Source: a bacterium (GTDB lineage Bacteria > Krumholzibacteriota > Krumholzibacteriia > Krumholzibacteriales > WJIX01). From it: a stretch of DNA of 32,927 nt. The notes below the pieces were generated by a model, which worked only from the letters and a program-made list of their open reading frames with translations, was not told where the DNA came from and did no database searches. The translations under genes and the position numbers were made by a program. Position 1 is the stretch's first letter, and each line of letters begins with the position of its first letter. Positions 9,542 through 17,627 of this stretch are shown piece by piece. Where the stretch lies: assembly GCA_014730075.1 (NCBI GenBank), contig WJIX01000182.1, positions 1 to 32,927 of the forward strand, given 5' to 3'.

Positions 9542-11998
9542 ATGAAACGGTTTATTGCATTTATCACCTTAATTATCATCTTTTTATACTCCAGTGCTGC
9601 GGATTCTTCCTCCTCCAGGTTAAATTCATCTCTCAGGCTTCTCAGGGAGATAAATAATGGTTCCGCCCTTAAGGGGCAGAAGGAACGGCTGGTCCGGTCG
9701 GGGGTTGACGCCGACAGGGCTTTTATAACGGTCAAGTTCGATCACGTACTCAGCCGATCCGAAATAGAGGAGCTGCGGGGATCAGGCGCTGTTTTCTACT
9801 ACCTGGACGGGGAGGTGGCAAGAACGGGGTCTATCTATCCGGTGACCATCCCCTATTCTGGTATAGACGGCCTGGCCGCAGACAGGAGGGTCGTCAGAAT
9901 GGAAAGCACATTCAAGCCGGCAATATATCCGCTGCTGGATGTAAGCTCCCCGGAGATTCAGGCGGATCAGACCTGGACAGAAACCGGCCCTTCCGGGAAT
10001 TATCTGACTGGAAAAGGTCTGAGGATTGCCGATTTCGATACCGGAATAGATGTCTTCCACCCGGCCTTCTTCAAGGCGGACGGCGATACCCTCAACTGGC
10101 TGGACCTTAATGGCAACGAAGCTTTTGATAACGGCGTGGACGCGGTGGATAAGAATAACAACGGCACTGCGGAATCTGATGAGCGGCTCTGTTATTTCGA
10201 CGGCGAAATAGAGGATTATGCAGGGGTTTTCGGCCCATCCAATCCCAACAACAGCGGTAACGGTTACCAGCCTTATTGGGACTGGCTCTATAATGATATA
10301 AATCAGAACTCAATCCGGGAATATGGCCCCGGCTCAGGGTACGGCGATGCCGATCCCACCTTCGGGGAACCGCTATACGTGGTCTGGGACAAGGATAGCA
10401 ACCAGGTGTTGAATGTCAGCGATCAGCTGATTGCCCTGGGCACATCTAAGATCTACGCCACCATGAACGCCGATTCGGTGGAGAGGATCAGGGGAGTGGA
10501 CCTGACACTTTCCGACCCCGATGACTATGGCCATGGGACTGGTGTCTGCGGGATTCTGGCGGGAGGATGGACTGGAGTCAGCAGCAGGTTTACCGGTATA
10601 GCACCGGAAGCTGAGATTCTGGCCGGCAATTACTTCTCAAATGTGGACCTCTCATACCTGATTCCCTGGGCCAGGAGCAGGGGAGCTGATGTGATGCTTT
10701 ATGAGTTCGGGGGTTTCGTGTTCAGCTTCCTTGACGGATCATCTCTAAACGAACAACTGGTCACGGCGGAATCTGACACTATTATGCAGGTAGTCCCCTC
10801 GGGTAACCTGGGCAGGGGAGGAAAGCATGCCATAGCGGATGTGGCCGCTTCCGATACCGTGATTCTGAACGTAAAAGTCTCCACCTACGGCTCTCAGGAC
10901 CCCTCCAATATCTACTGGTCCACCCTGTGGCGCACATCTCTATCCGATCTTTCCTTCGAGCTGGAAAGCCCGGCCGGCGGCTCAATTACCATTACCGGGG
11001 GAAACCAGTACGTTGACGGATACTATATCTGGTCTTCCGAAGACCAGAGCAGCAGGGGGACCTGTAAGCTGGATATATACGTGGATGAAAACAGTAATCC
11101 CGACGTCCTTGGAGACTGGTTCCTCACTGTCGATAACAGCTCTGGTTCGGCTATAGAGGTGATCAGCAACGTGGCGGACAACCTTTCATCCTGGTCGGGA
11201 GGAGCCCAGTTCGACAACTACAGGTCTAATGACAGGAATGTCACATACCCGGCCACCGCCGATTCCGCTTTTGTTAACGGATCCTACTCCACCAGGGGTT
11301 TCGAGAGTTATTACGGAACCGGCGGCGGTTCCATCAACCCTGGAGAGATAAGCGCTTTCAGCGGACGGGGAGAGAGGATAGACGGCAAGCACCTTCTGGA
11401 TATCTGCTCTCCGGGAAATTATGATGTTTTCTCCACCAAGTCCCATACCGATGCGGACAGCTATCCCCTGGGGGGGTTCCTTCAGTTCAGCGGTACCAGC
11501 GCGGCGGGACCCCATGTGGCGGCGGCAGCGGCATTAGTTCAGCAGAAATGGCCCGACGCCGATCTTAATGAGATAGCATACCTGCTCACTTCCCACGCCG
11601 AAACCGATTCGTATACCGGTGCCGTTTACAACGACACCTGGGGTTACGGAAAACTGAGGCTGATGGGAGCGGTAGGGGTGCCGACCGCTGTGGACCAGAT
11701 GGCGGCTGGAGAGATTCCACCAGCCCTGACCCTGGGGCAGAATTATCCCAACCCATTCAATCCCACTACCTGGATACCGTTCTATCTACCTGAGCCGGGT
11801 AGTATAGATATCAGGGTCTATGACGTTACCGGCCGTATGGTGAAGTCGCTGGAGAAGGGATTCTTCACAGCCGGGCGGCACAATACCCGCTGGGACGGGA
11901 TAAACAGCGATGGCAGCCCCGTTGCCTCGGGGATATACTTCTGCGTGATCAGCCATGGAGGGGCCACCGAGTCCAGGAAGATGGTTCTTTTGAGGTGA
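9542..11998 (+). CDS. Secreted subtilisin-like serine protease (S8) with FlgD-like C-terminal sorting domain
   Basis: The 818-residue protein has a signal peptide (residues 1-20) and follows GGGGAG. The S8 triad is complete: D166 in I-A-D-F-D-T-G-I-D, H331 in Y-G-H-G-T-G and S653 in G-T-S-A-A-G-P-H; N422 in P-S-G-N-L-G is the oxyanion-hole residue. The D-to-H distance (165 residues) is far larger than in a core subtilase and holds acidic D-x-N-x-N loops. A jelly-roll-like region (~430-545) interrupts the domain before the serine. Residues ~730-818 form a FlgD-Ig/type A sorting domain: N-Y-P-N-P-F-N-P-T-T, then Y-D-V-T-G-R-M-V, W-D-G and V-A-S-G-I-Y. Known proteins with this ending are exported and often surface-attached by the type IX or a related system. 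Likely role: extracellular peptide breakdown. Confidence 0.93.
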   Translation: MKRFIAFITLIIIFLYSSAADSSSSRLNSSLRLLREINNGSALKGQKERLVRSGVDADRAFITVKFDHVLSRSEIEELRGSGAVFYYLDGEVARTGSIYPVTIPYSGIDGLAADRRVVRMESTFKPAIYPLLDVSSPEIQADQTWTETGPSGNYLTGKGLRIADFDTGIDVFHPAFFKADGDTLNWLDLNGNEAFDNGVDAVDKNNNGTAESDERLCYFDGEIEDYAGVFGPSNPNNSGNGYQPYWDWLYNDINQNSIREYGPGSGYGDADPTFGEPLYVVWDKDSNQVLNVSDQLIALGTSKIYATMNADSVERIRGVDLTLSDPDDYGHGTGVCGILAGGWTGVSSRFTGIAPEAEILAGNYFSNVDLSYLIPWARSRGADVMLYEFGGFVFSFLDGSSLNEQLVTAESDTIMQVVPSGNLGRGGKHAIADVAASDTVILNVKVSTYGSQDPSNIYWSTLWRTSLSDLSFELESPAGGSITITGGNQYVDGYYIWSSEDQSSRGTCKLDIYVDENSNPDVLGDWFLTVDNSSGSAIEVISNVADNLSSWSGGAQFDNYRSNDRNVTYPATADSAFVNGSYSTRGFESYYGTGGGSINPGEISAFSGRGERIDGKHLLDICSPGNYDVFSTKSHTDADSYPLGGFLQFSGTSAAGPHVAAAAALVQQKWPDADLNEIAYLLTSHAETDSYTGAVYNDTWGYGKLRLMGAVGVPTAVDQMAAGEIPPALTLGQNYPNPFNPTTWIPFYLPEPGSIDIRVYDVTGRMVKSLEKGFFTAGRHNTRWDGINSDGSPVASGIYFCVISHGGATESRKMVLLR

Positions 11999-12078
11999 TT
12001 GGCCCGGCATATTGAAATGCAATAGTATACCATCTGTTAGACCGGACCCGTAATATCGCTTCCGGGTAACCCTGTTTC

Positions 12079-13200
12079 TTATTTGAGAAGAACTGCCTGC
12101 CTGCTGGATTCCAGTGCAAGGTTATATTCCGATTCCAGGGATTCAACCAGTTCCCGGACATGTGTTATGCTGTTGACCCTGTATGCGTTGGAGCCGGCGA
12201 AAGCAAACCCGTCATCAAAATTTCCGTCTTTTGCCTCTCTGAGGGCTTTTCCTATGCAGTAGGGGGCATTTGCCACATCGCAGGTTTTCAGGCATTTCCA
12301 CGGGCATTCATATGGTTTCTTCTCTCCGGCGCGTACCTGCTGAAGAAACTGGTTATCTATGGCTCTGCCAGGGAGGCCAACCGGGCTGTCAATGATTTTG
12401 AGGTCTTCTACCCGGCAATCCAGGTACTGGCGCTTGAATTCTTCGTCAGCATCGCATTCGTAAGTTGCCACGAACCTGGTTGCCATTTGAACTCCGTCTG
12501 CCCCCATATCCAGGAATCTGCATATATCGCCGCCTGAAAAAATTCCTCCGGCAACGATCAGGGGAACTTTTATCCCATGCCTCTGCTCGAAATGGTTGGC
12601 AAACTGTTTTGTTTCACGGAATATATTTTCCAGTGTTATTTCCTTGTCTTCTAACTGGTTTCTGCTGAAACCAAGATGCCCTCCGGCCAGGGGGCCTTCT
12701 AAAACTATTGCATCAGGCGGATAATCGATCTTCTTCCATTTTTCCAGTATCAGCCTGGAGGCTCTGGCCGATGAAAGCACGGGGACAAGCCTGGTTCCGG
12801 AATCCCTGATATACTCTATTTTGAGCTCTGACGGAAGGCGAAAGGGGAGGCCGGCACTGAGGAATATTATATCAATGCCCGTGTCCATTGCTGTTTTAAT
12901 AAGTGACAAATGATCGGACAACGCCAGCATGATATTAACCCCCAGTATACCATCTGTCATACTGCGGGCTTTCATGATCTCTTTTTTCAGGCCGCGCCTG
13001 TTGGCGGCCTCCAGGTCAGTCACGAAATCCGGTTCAAGGTAGCCGATTCCGGCAGTTGCTATAACTCCGATTCCGCCCTGGTTGGCGATCGCGGAGGCGA
13101 GGCCTGAAAGAGAAATACCCACTCCCATCCCCCCCTGGATTATGGGTATTCCTGGTTCAAAGTTGCCGATGCGAAGCCCGGGATGCCCGTCGAAACTCAT
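12079..13200 (-). CDS. Nitronate monooxygenase / FabK-like flavin oxidoreductase with Cys-rich tail
   Basis: The 373-residue product is an FMN-binding TIM-barrel of the nitronate monooxygenase (2-nitropropane dioxygenase) family. Motifs seen are I-I-Q-G-G-M-G-V-G near the N-terminus, G-P-L-A-G-G-H-L-G with H175 at the catalytic-histidine position, and the phosphate-binding A-G-G-I-F-S-G-G-D plus G-A-D-G-V-Q-M-A-T-R-F. The C-terminal part adds C299, C303, C307 and C315 (C-P-W-K-C-L-K-T-C), then G-F-A-F-A-G-S-N-A-Y-R. This subgroup is frequent in anaerobes, and the cysteines may hold an iron-sulfur cluster. The true substrate may be a nitronate or an enoyl compound. AAGGAG precedes the ATG, which overlaps the PadR stop (ATGA), implying translational coupling. 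Confidence 0.85.
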   Translation of the reverse strand: MSFDGHPGLRIGNFEPGIPIIQGGMGVGISLSGLASAIANQGGIGVIATAGIGYLEPDFVTDLEAANRRGLKKEIMKARSMTDGILGVNIMLALSDHLSLIKTAMDTGIDIIFLSAGLPFRLPSELKIEYIRDSGTRLVPVLSSARASRLILEKWKKIDYPPDAIVLEGPLAGGHLGFSRNQLEDKEITLENIFRETKQFANHFEQRHGIKVPLIVAGGIFSGGDICRFLDMGADGVQMATRFVATYECDADEEFKRQYLDCRVEDLKIIDSPVGLPGRAIDNQFLQQVRAGEKKPYECPWKCLKTCDVANAPYCIGKALREAKDGNFDDGFAFAGSNAYRVNSITHVRELVESLESEYNLALESSRQAVLLK

Positions 13201-13598
13201 AATTGACTCCTTTTGAACAGGTGGGGATAATGTTCTTCAAGTTCCAAATTAAGTCTCAGGTGAAGTGGATATACATATTCTTCGGTAAAAATTCGCAGCG
13301 CCTTTAATCCGTTCTTTTCAATATAATAGTATTTTCTGGTTGGACCCTTGCTGGAACTGACCTTTTTTATGGTGACCATTCCCAGCTTTCTCAGCTTCTT
13401 GAGAATCTGGTAAATGTTGCTCCCATCAAGGGTTACGTTATTATCCGAATATTCTTTCAATTTTTCGGATATTTCCAACCCATACATATGCTTCTCCTTA
13501 AGCATAAGCAGAATGAAGTAGGTCAGGAATCCCTTCTTGTATTCCCGGCTCCAGATTCTGAGTACTTTTTCAAGGTTTCGCTTTTTCTCTTCAGTCAT
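13197..13598 (-). CDS. PadR-family transcriptional regulator
   Basis: The 133-residue protein has a PadR winged helix: L-M-L-K-E-K-H-M-Y-G-L-E-I, then I-Y-Q-I-L-K-K-L-R-K-L-G-M-V, then the wing with K-G-P-T-R-K-Y-Y-Y-I. A short C-terminal helical part would form the dimer interface. PadR proteins usually repress neighbouring genes until a small ligand binds. Start ATG 13598 follows a perfect AAGGAGG. It overlaps the flavin oxidoreductase gene by four bases, so both are probably co-transcribed and the regulator likely controls the pair through the inverted repeat upstream. Confidence 0.92.
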   Translation of the reverse strand: MTEEKKRNLEKVLRIWSREYKKGFLTYFILLMLKEKHMYGLEISEKLKEYSDNNVTLDGSNIYQILKKLRKLGMVTIKKVSSSKGPTRKYYYIEKNGLKALRIFTEEYVYPLHLRLNLELEEHYPHLFKRSQL

Positions 13599-13634
13599 TT
13601 TCGCCTCCTTCTCAATAGGTATTATACATTAAAT

Positions 13635-13653
13635 TATAGTACAATATACTATA
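13635..13653. promoter_or_regulatory. Inverted repeat, probable PadR operator
   Basis: TATAGTA and TACTATA are perfect 7-base arms separated by five bases, about 37 bases before the PadR start. On the minus strand the repeat sits between a TTGACT (13658-13653) and AT-rich -10-like sequence (TATAAT at 13638-13633). The spacing of that pair is too short (14 bases) for me to fix the promoter. The position fits an autoregulatory operator. Confidence 0.5.
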
Positions 13654-13793
13654 GTCAAGAGCTTTTTTATTTAAATAGCATTCTACGGCAAATTAACCAT
13701 ACGGGCTTTAAACTGCAGGCCCCGGTTTGAGCGTTTAAACTCTCCGGGAAATAATTGTTTGTAAGATCAGAAACAGGATGTAAATTATATAAT

Positions 13794-14318
13794 ATGACGA
13801 AACTTTCAAACACGATAGTGCTTTACGCTCTGGTTGCATTCTCTGTATCCGCCGGCTTCGGGCAACAGAGAGAAGAGCCGGACAAGCAAAGAGTAGGGGG
13901 ATGTTCCCTGGATACGGTTGCCGTAGGAACTTCCTTCAGGCGGGCGAACCCTCCTTCGTCAGCAGCGTGGATAAAGGTTCACTCCATTGAGTTCGCCGGA
14001 GAGGATATTTACAGGGATGCGGTGCGGCAGGTCAGCTCTGCGCTCGATTCGGCGGGGATAGCGGTTTTCAGCTGCAGCGAGCTGGTTCATATAGAGGAGG
14101 GGCCCTGCTGGCCCCCCTATACCGTTACTCTGAGAATAGATACCCGGAAGAAGGAAGAAACAGCCCGGCTGCGCCAGCTCCTTGAGCTGAATTCGCCGGG
14201 GGGGCTGGCTCATTCGAAGGAGAGGCCCCCCGGCTACGGCGTGCTGTTTATCACCTGCGGAAGGTATGCGGTGGACTGGTGGACTGTCTGGTACCGGGAT
14301 AATTCCGGCAAAGAGTAG
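13794..14318 (+). CDS. Small exported protein of unknown function
   Basis: I do not recognise this 174-residue protein. ATG 13794 gives a clear signal peptide (hydrophobic L-Y-A-L-V-A-F-S-V-S-A, then G-F-G-Q), so it is probably periplasmic or secreted. The mature part is a mixed alpha/beta sequence with several cysteines (G-G-C-S, S-C-S-E, G-P-C-W, I-T-C-G) that could form disulfides. It ends in W-W-T-V-W-Y. The ribosome site is weak: AGGATG lies about 13 bases upstream, and TATAAT directly abuts the ATG. A TTG at 13755 or a GTG at 13818 are alternative starts. It stands between the divergent PadR unit and the convergent hcp gene and appears monocistronic. Confidence 0.65.
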   Translation: MTKLSNTIVLYALVAFSVSAGFGQQREEPDKQRVGGCSLDTVAVGTSFRRANPPSSAAWIKVHSIEFAGEDIYRDAVRQVSSALDSAGIAVFSCSELVHIEEGPCWPPYTVTLRIDTRKKEETARLRQLLELNSPGGLAHSKERPPGYGVLFITCGRYAVDWWTVWYRDNSGKE

Positions 14319-14345
14319 TCGCGCCAGATTTAATTAAACTTATAA

Positions 14346-15974
14346 TTATTTCCCCGCCACCATCGCCTTTACATCCTGGTAGGCGCCGTTGACCGGCCTG
14401 ATGCCAAATTTGTCCACCAGCACCTTTCCCACCCCTGGAGAAAGGAAAGCGGGAAGGGTAGGCCCCAGGCGGATTCCCTTTATCCCAAGAGAAAGCAGGG
14501 CTAGAAGAACCGCTACCGCCTTCTGCTCGTACCAGGCAATATCGAAGGAGATCGGGAGCTCGTTGATATCCACCAGCTGGAATGCCTCCTTCAGCTTCAT
14601 GGCGATGACGGCCAGTGAATAGCTGTCGTTGCACTGCCCTGCGTCAAGCACCCTGGGTATCCCATCTATATCACCCAGGTCCAGCTTGTTGTACCGGTAT
14701 TTGGCACACCCGGCGGTCAGTATTACGGTATTATCGGGTAGTGCACCGGCCACGTCGGTGAAATACTCCCTGGTATCATGGCGCCCGTCGCATCCGGCCA
14801 TAACTATAAAGCGTTTTATCTTGCCTTCCTTTACCGCTTCTACGACTTTACCTGCAAGCTCGGTTACCTGATTATGGGCGAACCCTCCCACTATGGTCCC
14901 TGTCTCAAGCTGTTCGGGCGGATCGCACTTACCGGCCAGTTCAATGATTTCCGAGAAATCCTTCGGGCTGCCGTTTTCACGAGCAGGAATATGCCTAGCT
15001 CCAGGCCAGCCGGCCATCCCGGTGGTGAATATACGGTCAGCGTAGGAATCCTTCACCGGAATGATGCAGTTGGTAGTCATCAGTATTGGTCCGTTGAATT
15101 TTTCGAACTCTTCGTTCTGCTTCCACCATGAGTTGCCGTAATTACCCACGAAATGATCGTACTTCTTGAATGCGGGATAGTAATTAGCCGGGAGCATTTC
15201 GCTGTGGGTGTAAATATCCACTCCGGTCCCCTCAGTCTGTCTTAGCAGCTCCTCCATATCCTTCAGGTCGTGTCCCGATATCAGAATTCCGGGGTTGCCC
15301 CGCACCCCGATATTAACCTCTGTTATCTCCGGGTGGCCGTATGTTTCGGTGTTTGCCCTGTCCAGAAGGGCCATGGTATCAACGGCGGCCTCTCCGGTCC
15401 GCAGGACCAGATTCACCATTTCCTCAACGCCGAGGTCCCTGGTAGTGGAGGCCAGGCCTTCAATCAGAAAATCGTATATCTTCTCATCCTCATACCCCAG
15501 CACTGCCGCGTGATCGGCGTAGGCGGAGATGCCTTTCAGGCCGTAGGTCACAAGCTCCCGAAGTGAGCGTATATCCTCATCCCCAGTTGTGAGTACGCCG
15601 ACACTCTTACCCTTTTCCTCCCATTCCTCCTCCTGGAGGTCCCAGGTTGCCTGGTCGGGAAGGTCCTCTGACGGGCCTGCTTTTTCAGCCAGTTCGTCAC
15701 GGAGCAGGATAGCTTCGCTTATAAGCCCATGGAAACGTTCATTGTCAAAGTTCGCGTTGGTTATGGTTGCGAACAGCGATTCGGCAAGGAACCTCCCTGC
15801 CCTGTTCTTTTCCCCGCCGGCGATATCTGCCTTTTCGGCAAGAAGGGCTATCCCCTTCAGGGTATGAACCAGAAGGTCCTGCAGGTCTGCGGTAACAGCC
15901 TCCTTTCCGCATGCGCCCTTCCTGTATCTGCATCCCTCATTTCTGATTGTTTCCTGACACTGGTAACAGAACAT
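14346..15974 (-). CDS. hcp: Hybrid cluster protein (hydroxylamine reductase / NO-detoxifying Hcp)
   Basis: The 542-residue protein contains all cluster ligands of the class with an N-terminal C-x2-C-x8-C-x6-C set (C3, C6, C15, C22). The hybrid cluster ligands are H235, E259, C303, C395, C423, C448 and E483. Their spacings (24, 44, 28, 25 and 35 residues for H-E, E-C, C395-C423, C423-C448, C448-E) equal those I recall for the structurally known Desulfovibrio enzyme. Hcp reduces nitric oxide or hydroxylamine and acts in nitrosative-stress defence in the cytoplasm. ATG 15974 follows AAGGAGG. It is the last gene of a unit with the ferredoxin (83 bases upstream) and the Rrf2 regulator. Confidence 0.97.
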   Translation of the reverse strand: MFCYQCQETIRNEGCRYRKGACGKEAVTADLQDLLVHTLKGIALLAEKADIAGGEKNRAGRFLAESLFATITNANFDNERFHGLISEAILLRDELAEKAGPSEDLPDQATWDLQEEEWEEKGKSVGVLTTGDEDIRSLRELVTYGLKGISAYADHAAVLGYEDEKIYDFLIEGLASTTRDLGVEEMVNLVLRTGEAAVDTMALLDRANTETYGHPEITEVNIGVRGNPGILISGHDLKDMEELLRQTEGTGVDIYTHSEMLPANYYPAFKKYDHFVGNYGNSWWKQNEEFEKFNGPILMTTNCIIPVKDSYADRIFTTGMAGWPGARHIPARENGSPKDFSEIIELAGKCDPPEQLETGTIVGGFAHNQVTELAGKVVEAVKEGKIKRFIVMAGCDGRHDTREYFTDVAGALPDNTVILTAGCAKYRYNKLDLGDIDGIPRVLDAGQCNDSYSLAVIAMKLKEAFQLVDINELPISFDIAWYEQKAVAVLLALLSLGIKGIRLGPTLPAFLSPGVGKVLVDKFGIRPVNGAYQDVKAMVAGK

Positions 15975-16057
15975 ATCTTCCTCCTTCGCAATATATTAAA
16001 AACCTTATCGATGGACTCTCTCAGAGCCCGTTTAACCCGGGCCGGGCCGCGTATTGC

Positions 16058-16873
16058 CTACAGGATATCACCCCCTGTTGATATGACATTAACCCTGACC
16101 ATCCGGCTGACCCCCGAATCACTGAGCGCTTTCTCCACTATTCTTTCGATACCGCCACAGCAGGGGACCTCCATCCTGGCTACCGTTACACTCCTGATAT
16201 TCCTATTTCTGAATATTTCGGTGAGTTTGCGGATATAATCCTCTATCCCCGAATCGAGCTTGGGGCAGAGGGTGATAACCACTCTTCCTTCCATGAAACG
16301 ACGGTGAAAGTCTGCGAAGGCGAAAGGTACGCAGTCTGCCGATATCAGCAGATCGGCGTTCTCCAGGTAAGGGGCGTTAGGGTTGATCAGATGAAGCTGA
16401 ACCGGCCACTGCCTGAGCCGGCTCTGTATCTGCCTGCCTGCAGCCGGTTCCGCTTCGGCTTCCGGCTGGATCGACCTGGCCTCCGAGCCTGGGCAGCCGC
16501 AACGGCATTCCGAGAACTCGATTTCCGGCACCGGGATATCCTTTTCGTACAGTATCGCCAGTGCTTCGCGCAGGTATTCCATTTCGCCGTGGTCGCGCAG
16601 ATGCTCAAGGTGGGCTTTTATCGTTTCCGGCCCTTTCCCAATTATATTCTCCATCACCCGCGCCTCATCGTAAGGTTCAGATTCACGCTCCTCTATACTG
16701 ATTGCTCCCCGCGGACAGTCTCCGATACATGCGCCCAACCCGTCGCAGAACAGATCGCTAATCAGCCTGGCCTTTCCATCAAGTATCTGCAGGGCGCCCT
16801 CGGGGCAGGAGGGGACACACTGTCCGCACCCGTCGCAGAGCTCCTCGTCGATCTCTATTATCTCTCTTTTCAT
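16058..16873 (-). CDS. Hcp-associated 4Fe-4S ferredoxin-domain protein
   Basis: The 271-residue protein has an N-terminal ferredoxin module. The first cluster motif is complete (C13, C16, C19, C23). The second is short of one cysteine (C43, C49, C53, in F-C-D-G-L-G-A-C-I-G-D-C-P). A linker with C123, C125 and C127 follows, then an alpha/beta domain with A-D-C-V-P-F-A-F-A-D-F, L-C-P-K-L-D and V-P-C-C-G-G that may bind a further metal centre. Proteins of this build commonly sit next to hcp in anaerobes, so it is a plausible electron donor to Hcp; that link is inference from context. ATG 16873 is preceded by GGAG about 9 bases upstream. It lies 18 bases after the Rrf2 gene, so both are surely co-transcribed. 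Confidence 0.85.
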   Translation of the reverse strand: MKREIIEIDEELCDGCGQCVPSCPEGALQILDGKARLISDLFCDGLGACIGDCPRGAISIEERESEPYDEARVMENIIGKGPETIKAHLEHLRDHGEMEYLREALAILYEKDIPVPEIEFSECRCGCPGSEARSIQPEAEAEPAAGRQIQSRLRQWPVQLHLINPNAPYLENADLLISADCVPFAFADFHRRFMEGRVVITLCPKLDSGIEDYIRKLTEIFRNRNIRSVTVARMEVPCCGGIERIVEKALSDSGVSRMVRVNVISTGGDIL

Positions 16874-16891
16874 AACTGTGTCTCTCCTCTG

Positions 16892-17296
16892 TCAGCTGCT
16901 GACGAAATCTGAAAGTCTTATATTGCGGTACATTTCGTGGATCTGAGTTGAAATCCTGTGAACCTCGTCCCTGAAAATACATTGATCGAACATGCATTCC
17001 TCTCTATCAAAAGGGCATCCTCCCGGTTTAACCTCCCCGTCTATAATTTCCAGGATATCCAGAAAGGCTATATTCTCCGGTTTCATGTTCAGTTCGAATC
17101 CACCTGAAGGGCCGCGGGTGGAGCTTACCAGACCCGCCGCCGCCAGCTTCTGAAAAACCTTGGCCATATGTGCCCTGGAGCCATCCAGCCTCTCCGCCAG
17201 TTCCTTAACCTTCATCCGCTCGGGGCGGTTACGGGCTATCAGAACCATGGCGTGGAGCGCGAGGGAAGCGCCTTCAGATACTTTTATAAGACTCAT
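16892..17296 (-). CDS. Rrf2-family iron-sulfur regulator (NsrR/IscR-like)
   Basis: ATG 17296 (M-S-L-I-K-V-S) is chosen because AAAGGAG lies six bases upstream; the frame is open five codons further. The 134-residue product has the Rrf2 winged helix (V-K-E-L-A-E-R-L, A-K-V-F-Q-K-L-A-A-A-G-L-V, R-G-P-S-G-G-F-E-L). Three cysteines, C94, C101 and C106 (spacing x6, x4), would hold a [2Fe-2S] or [4Fe-4S] cluster. Canonical IscR spacing is x5, x5, so it is a variant. As first gene of the hcp unit it most likely senses NO or redox state and represses the operon, including itself, through the repeat at 17326-17347. Confidence 0.92.
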   Translation of the reverse strand: MSLIKVSEGASLALHAMVLIARNRPERMKVKELAERLDGSRAHMAKVFQKLAAAGLVSSTRGPSGGFELNMKPENIAFLDILEIIDGEVKPGGCPFDREECMFDQCIFRDEVHRISTQIHEMYRNIRLSDFVSS

Positions 17297-17325
17297 CGGA
17301 TCTCCTTTCATATCAATATTATGTA

Positions 17326-17357
17326 TTTAGGATAGCAAATACCTAAAATGATTGCAA
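17326..17357 (-). promoter_or_regulatory. Promoter and probable Rrf2 operator of the hcp unit
   Basis: On the minus strand TTGCAA (17357-17352) and TATCCT (17334-17329) are 17 bases apart. An inverted repeat, TTTAGG-N10-CCTAAA (17326-17347), covers the -10 hexamer and much of the spacer, so a bound protein would block the polymerase. The leader is about 27-30 bases. Confidence 0.55.
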
Positions 17358-17399
17358 GGATTTTCTCTCCCCCTGTATATTTTTTTTCCCTCACGTGGC

Positions 17400-17600
17400 G
17401 GGCGGCCGGTGATTAATTCACCTTCGGCCTGCCTTCATAAAAAGAAACATTGCCTGTAACTTATTATTTAACAGTATGATAACCATTGTGCTCGCCAGGA
17501 GTTGCCTGGCCCGGGATTTACAGGATAGATTTCCGGGGGATCTGTATCACTTTGGCATTTCATTTGCAGTCGGGATTAAATGGAGCAGTGTATTTATTGA
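17400..17600 (+). promoter_or_regulatory. Gene-free leader region of the SPFH/zinc-ribbon unit
   Basis: The 331-base gap 17297-17627 has no credible gene. Besides the hcp promoter it holds three things. An imperfect GC-rich hairpin lies at about 17400-17433, with GGTGA/TCACC arms at its core. A perfect hairpin lies at 17494-17510 (GCCAGG, loop of 5, CCTGGC). A candidate sigma70 promoter consists of TTGGCA (17552-17557) and TTAAAT (17576-17581), 18 bases apart, giving a leader of about 40 bases. Neither hairpin is followed by a T-run. Confidence 0.35.
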
Positions 17601-17627
17601 CTTTGATAATTCACGAATGGAGCGGAT

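Noticed and set aside
13788-13793. TATAAT just before the unknown exported protein as a promoter
   Set aside because: It directly abuts the ATG, so transcription would begin inside the gene; no -35 element lies 16-18 bases upstream. It is probably AT-rich chance.
16304-16912. 202-codon plus-strand open frame
   Set aside because: It is antisense to the ferredoxin-domain gene. The translation is arginine/phenylalanine-rich with no recognisable motif.
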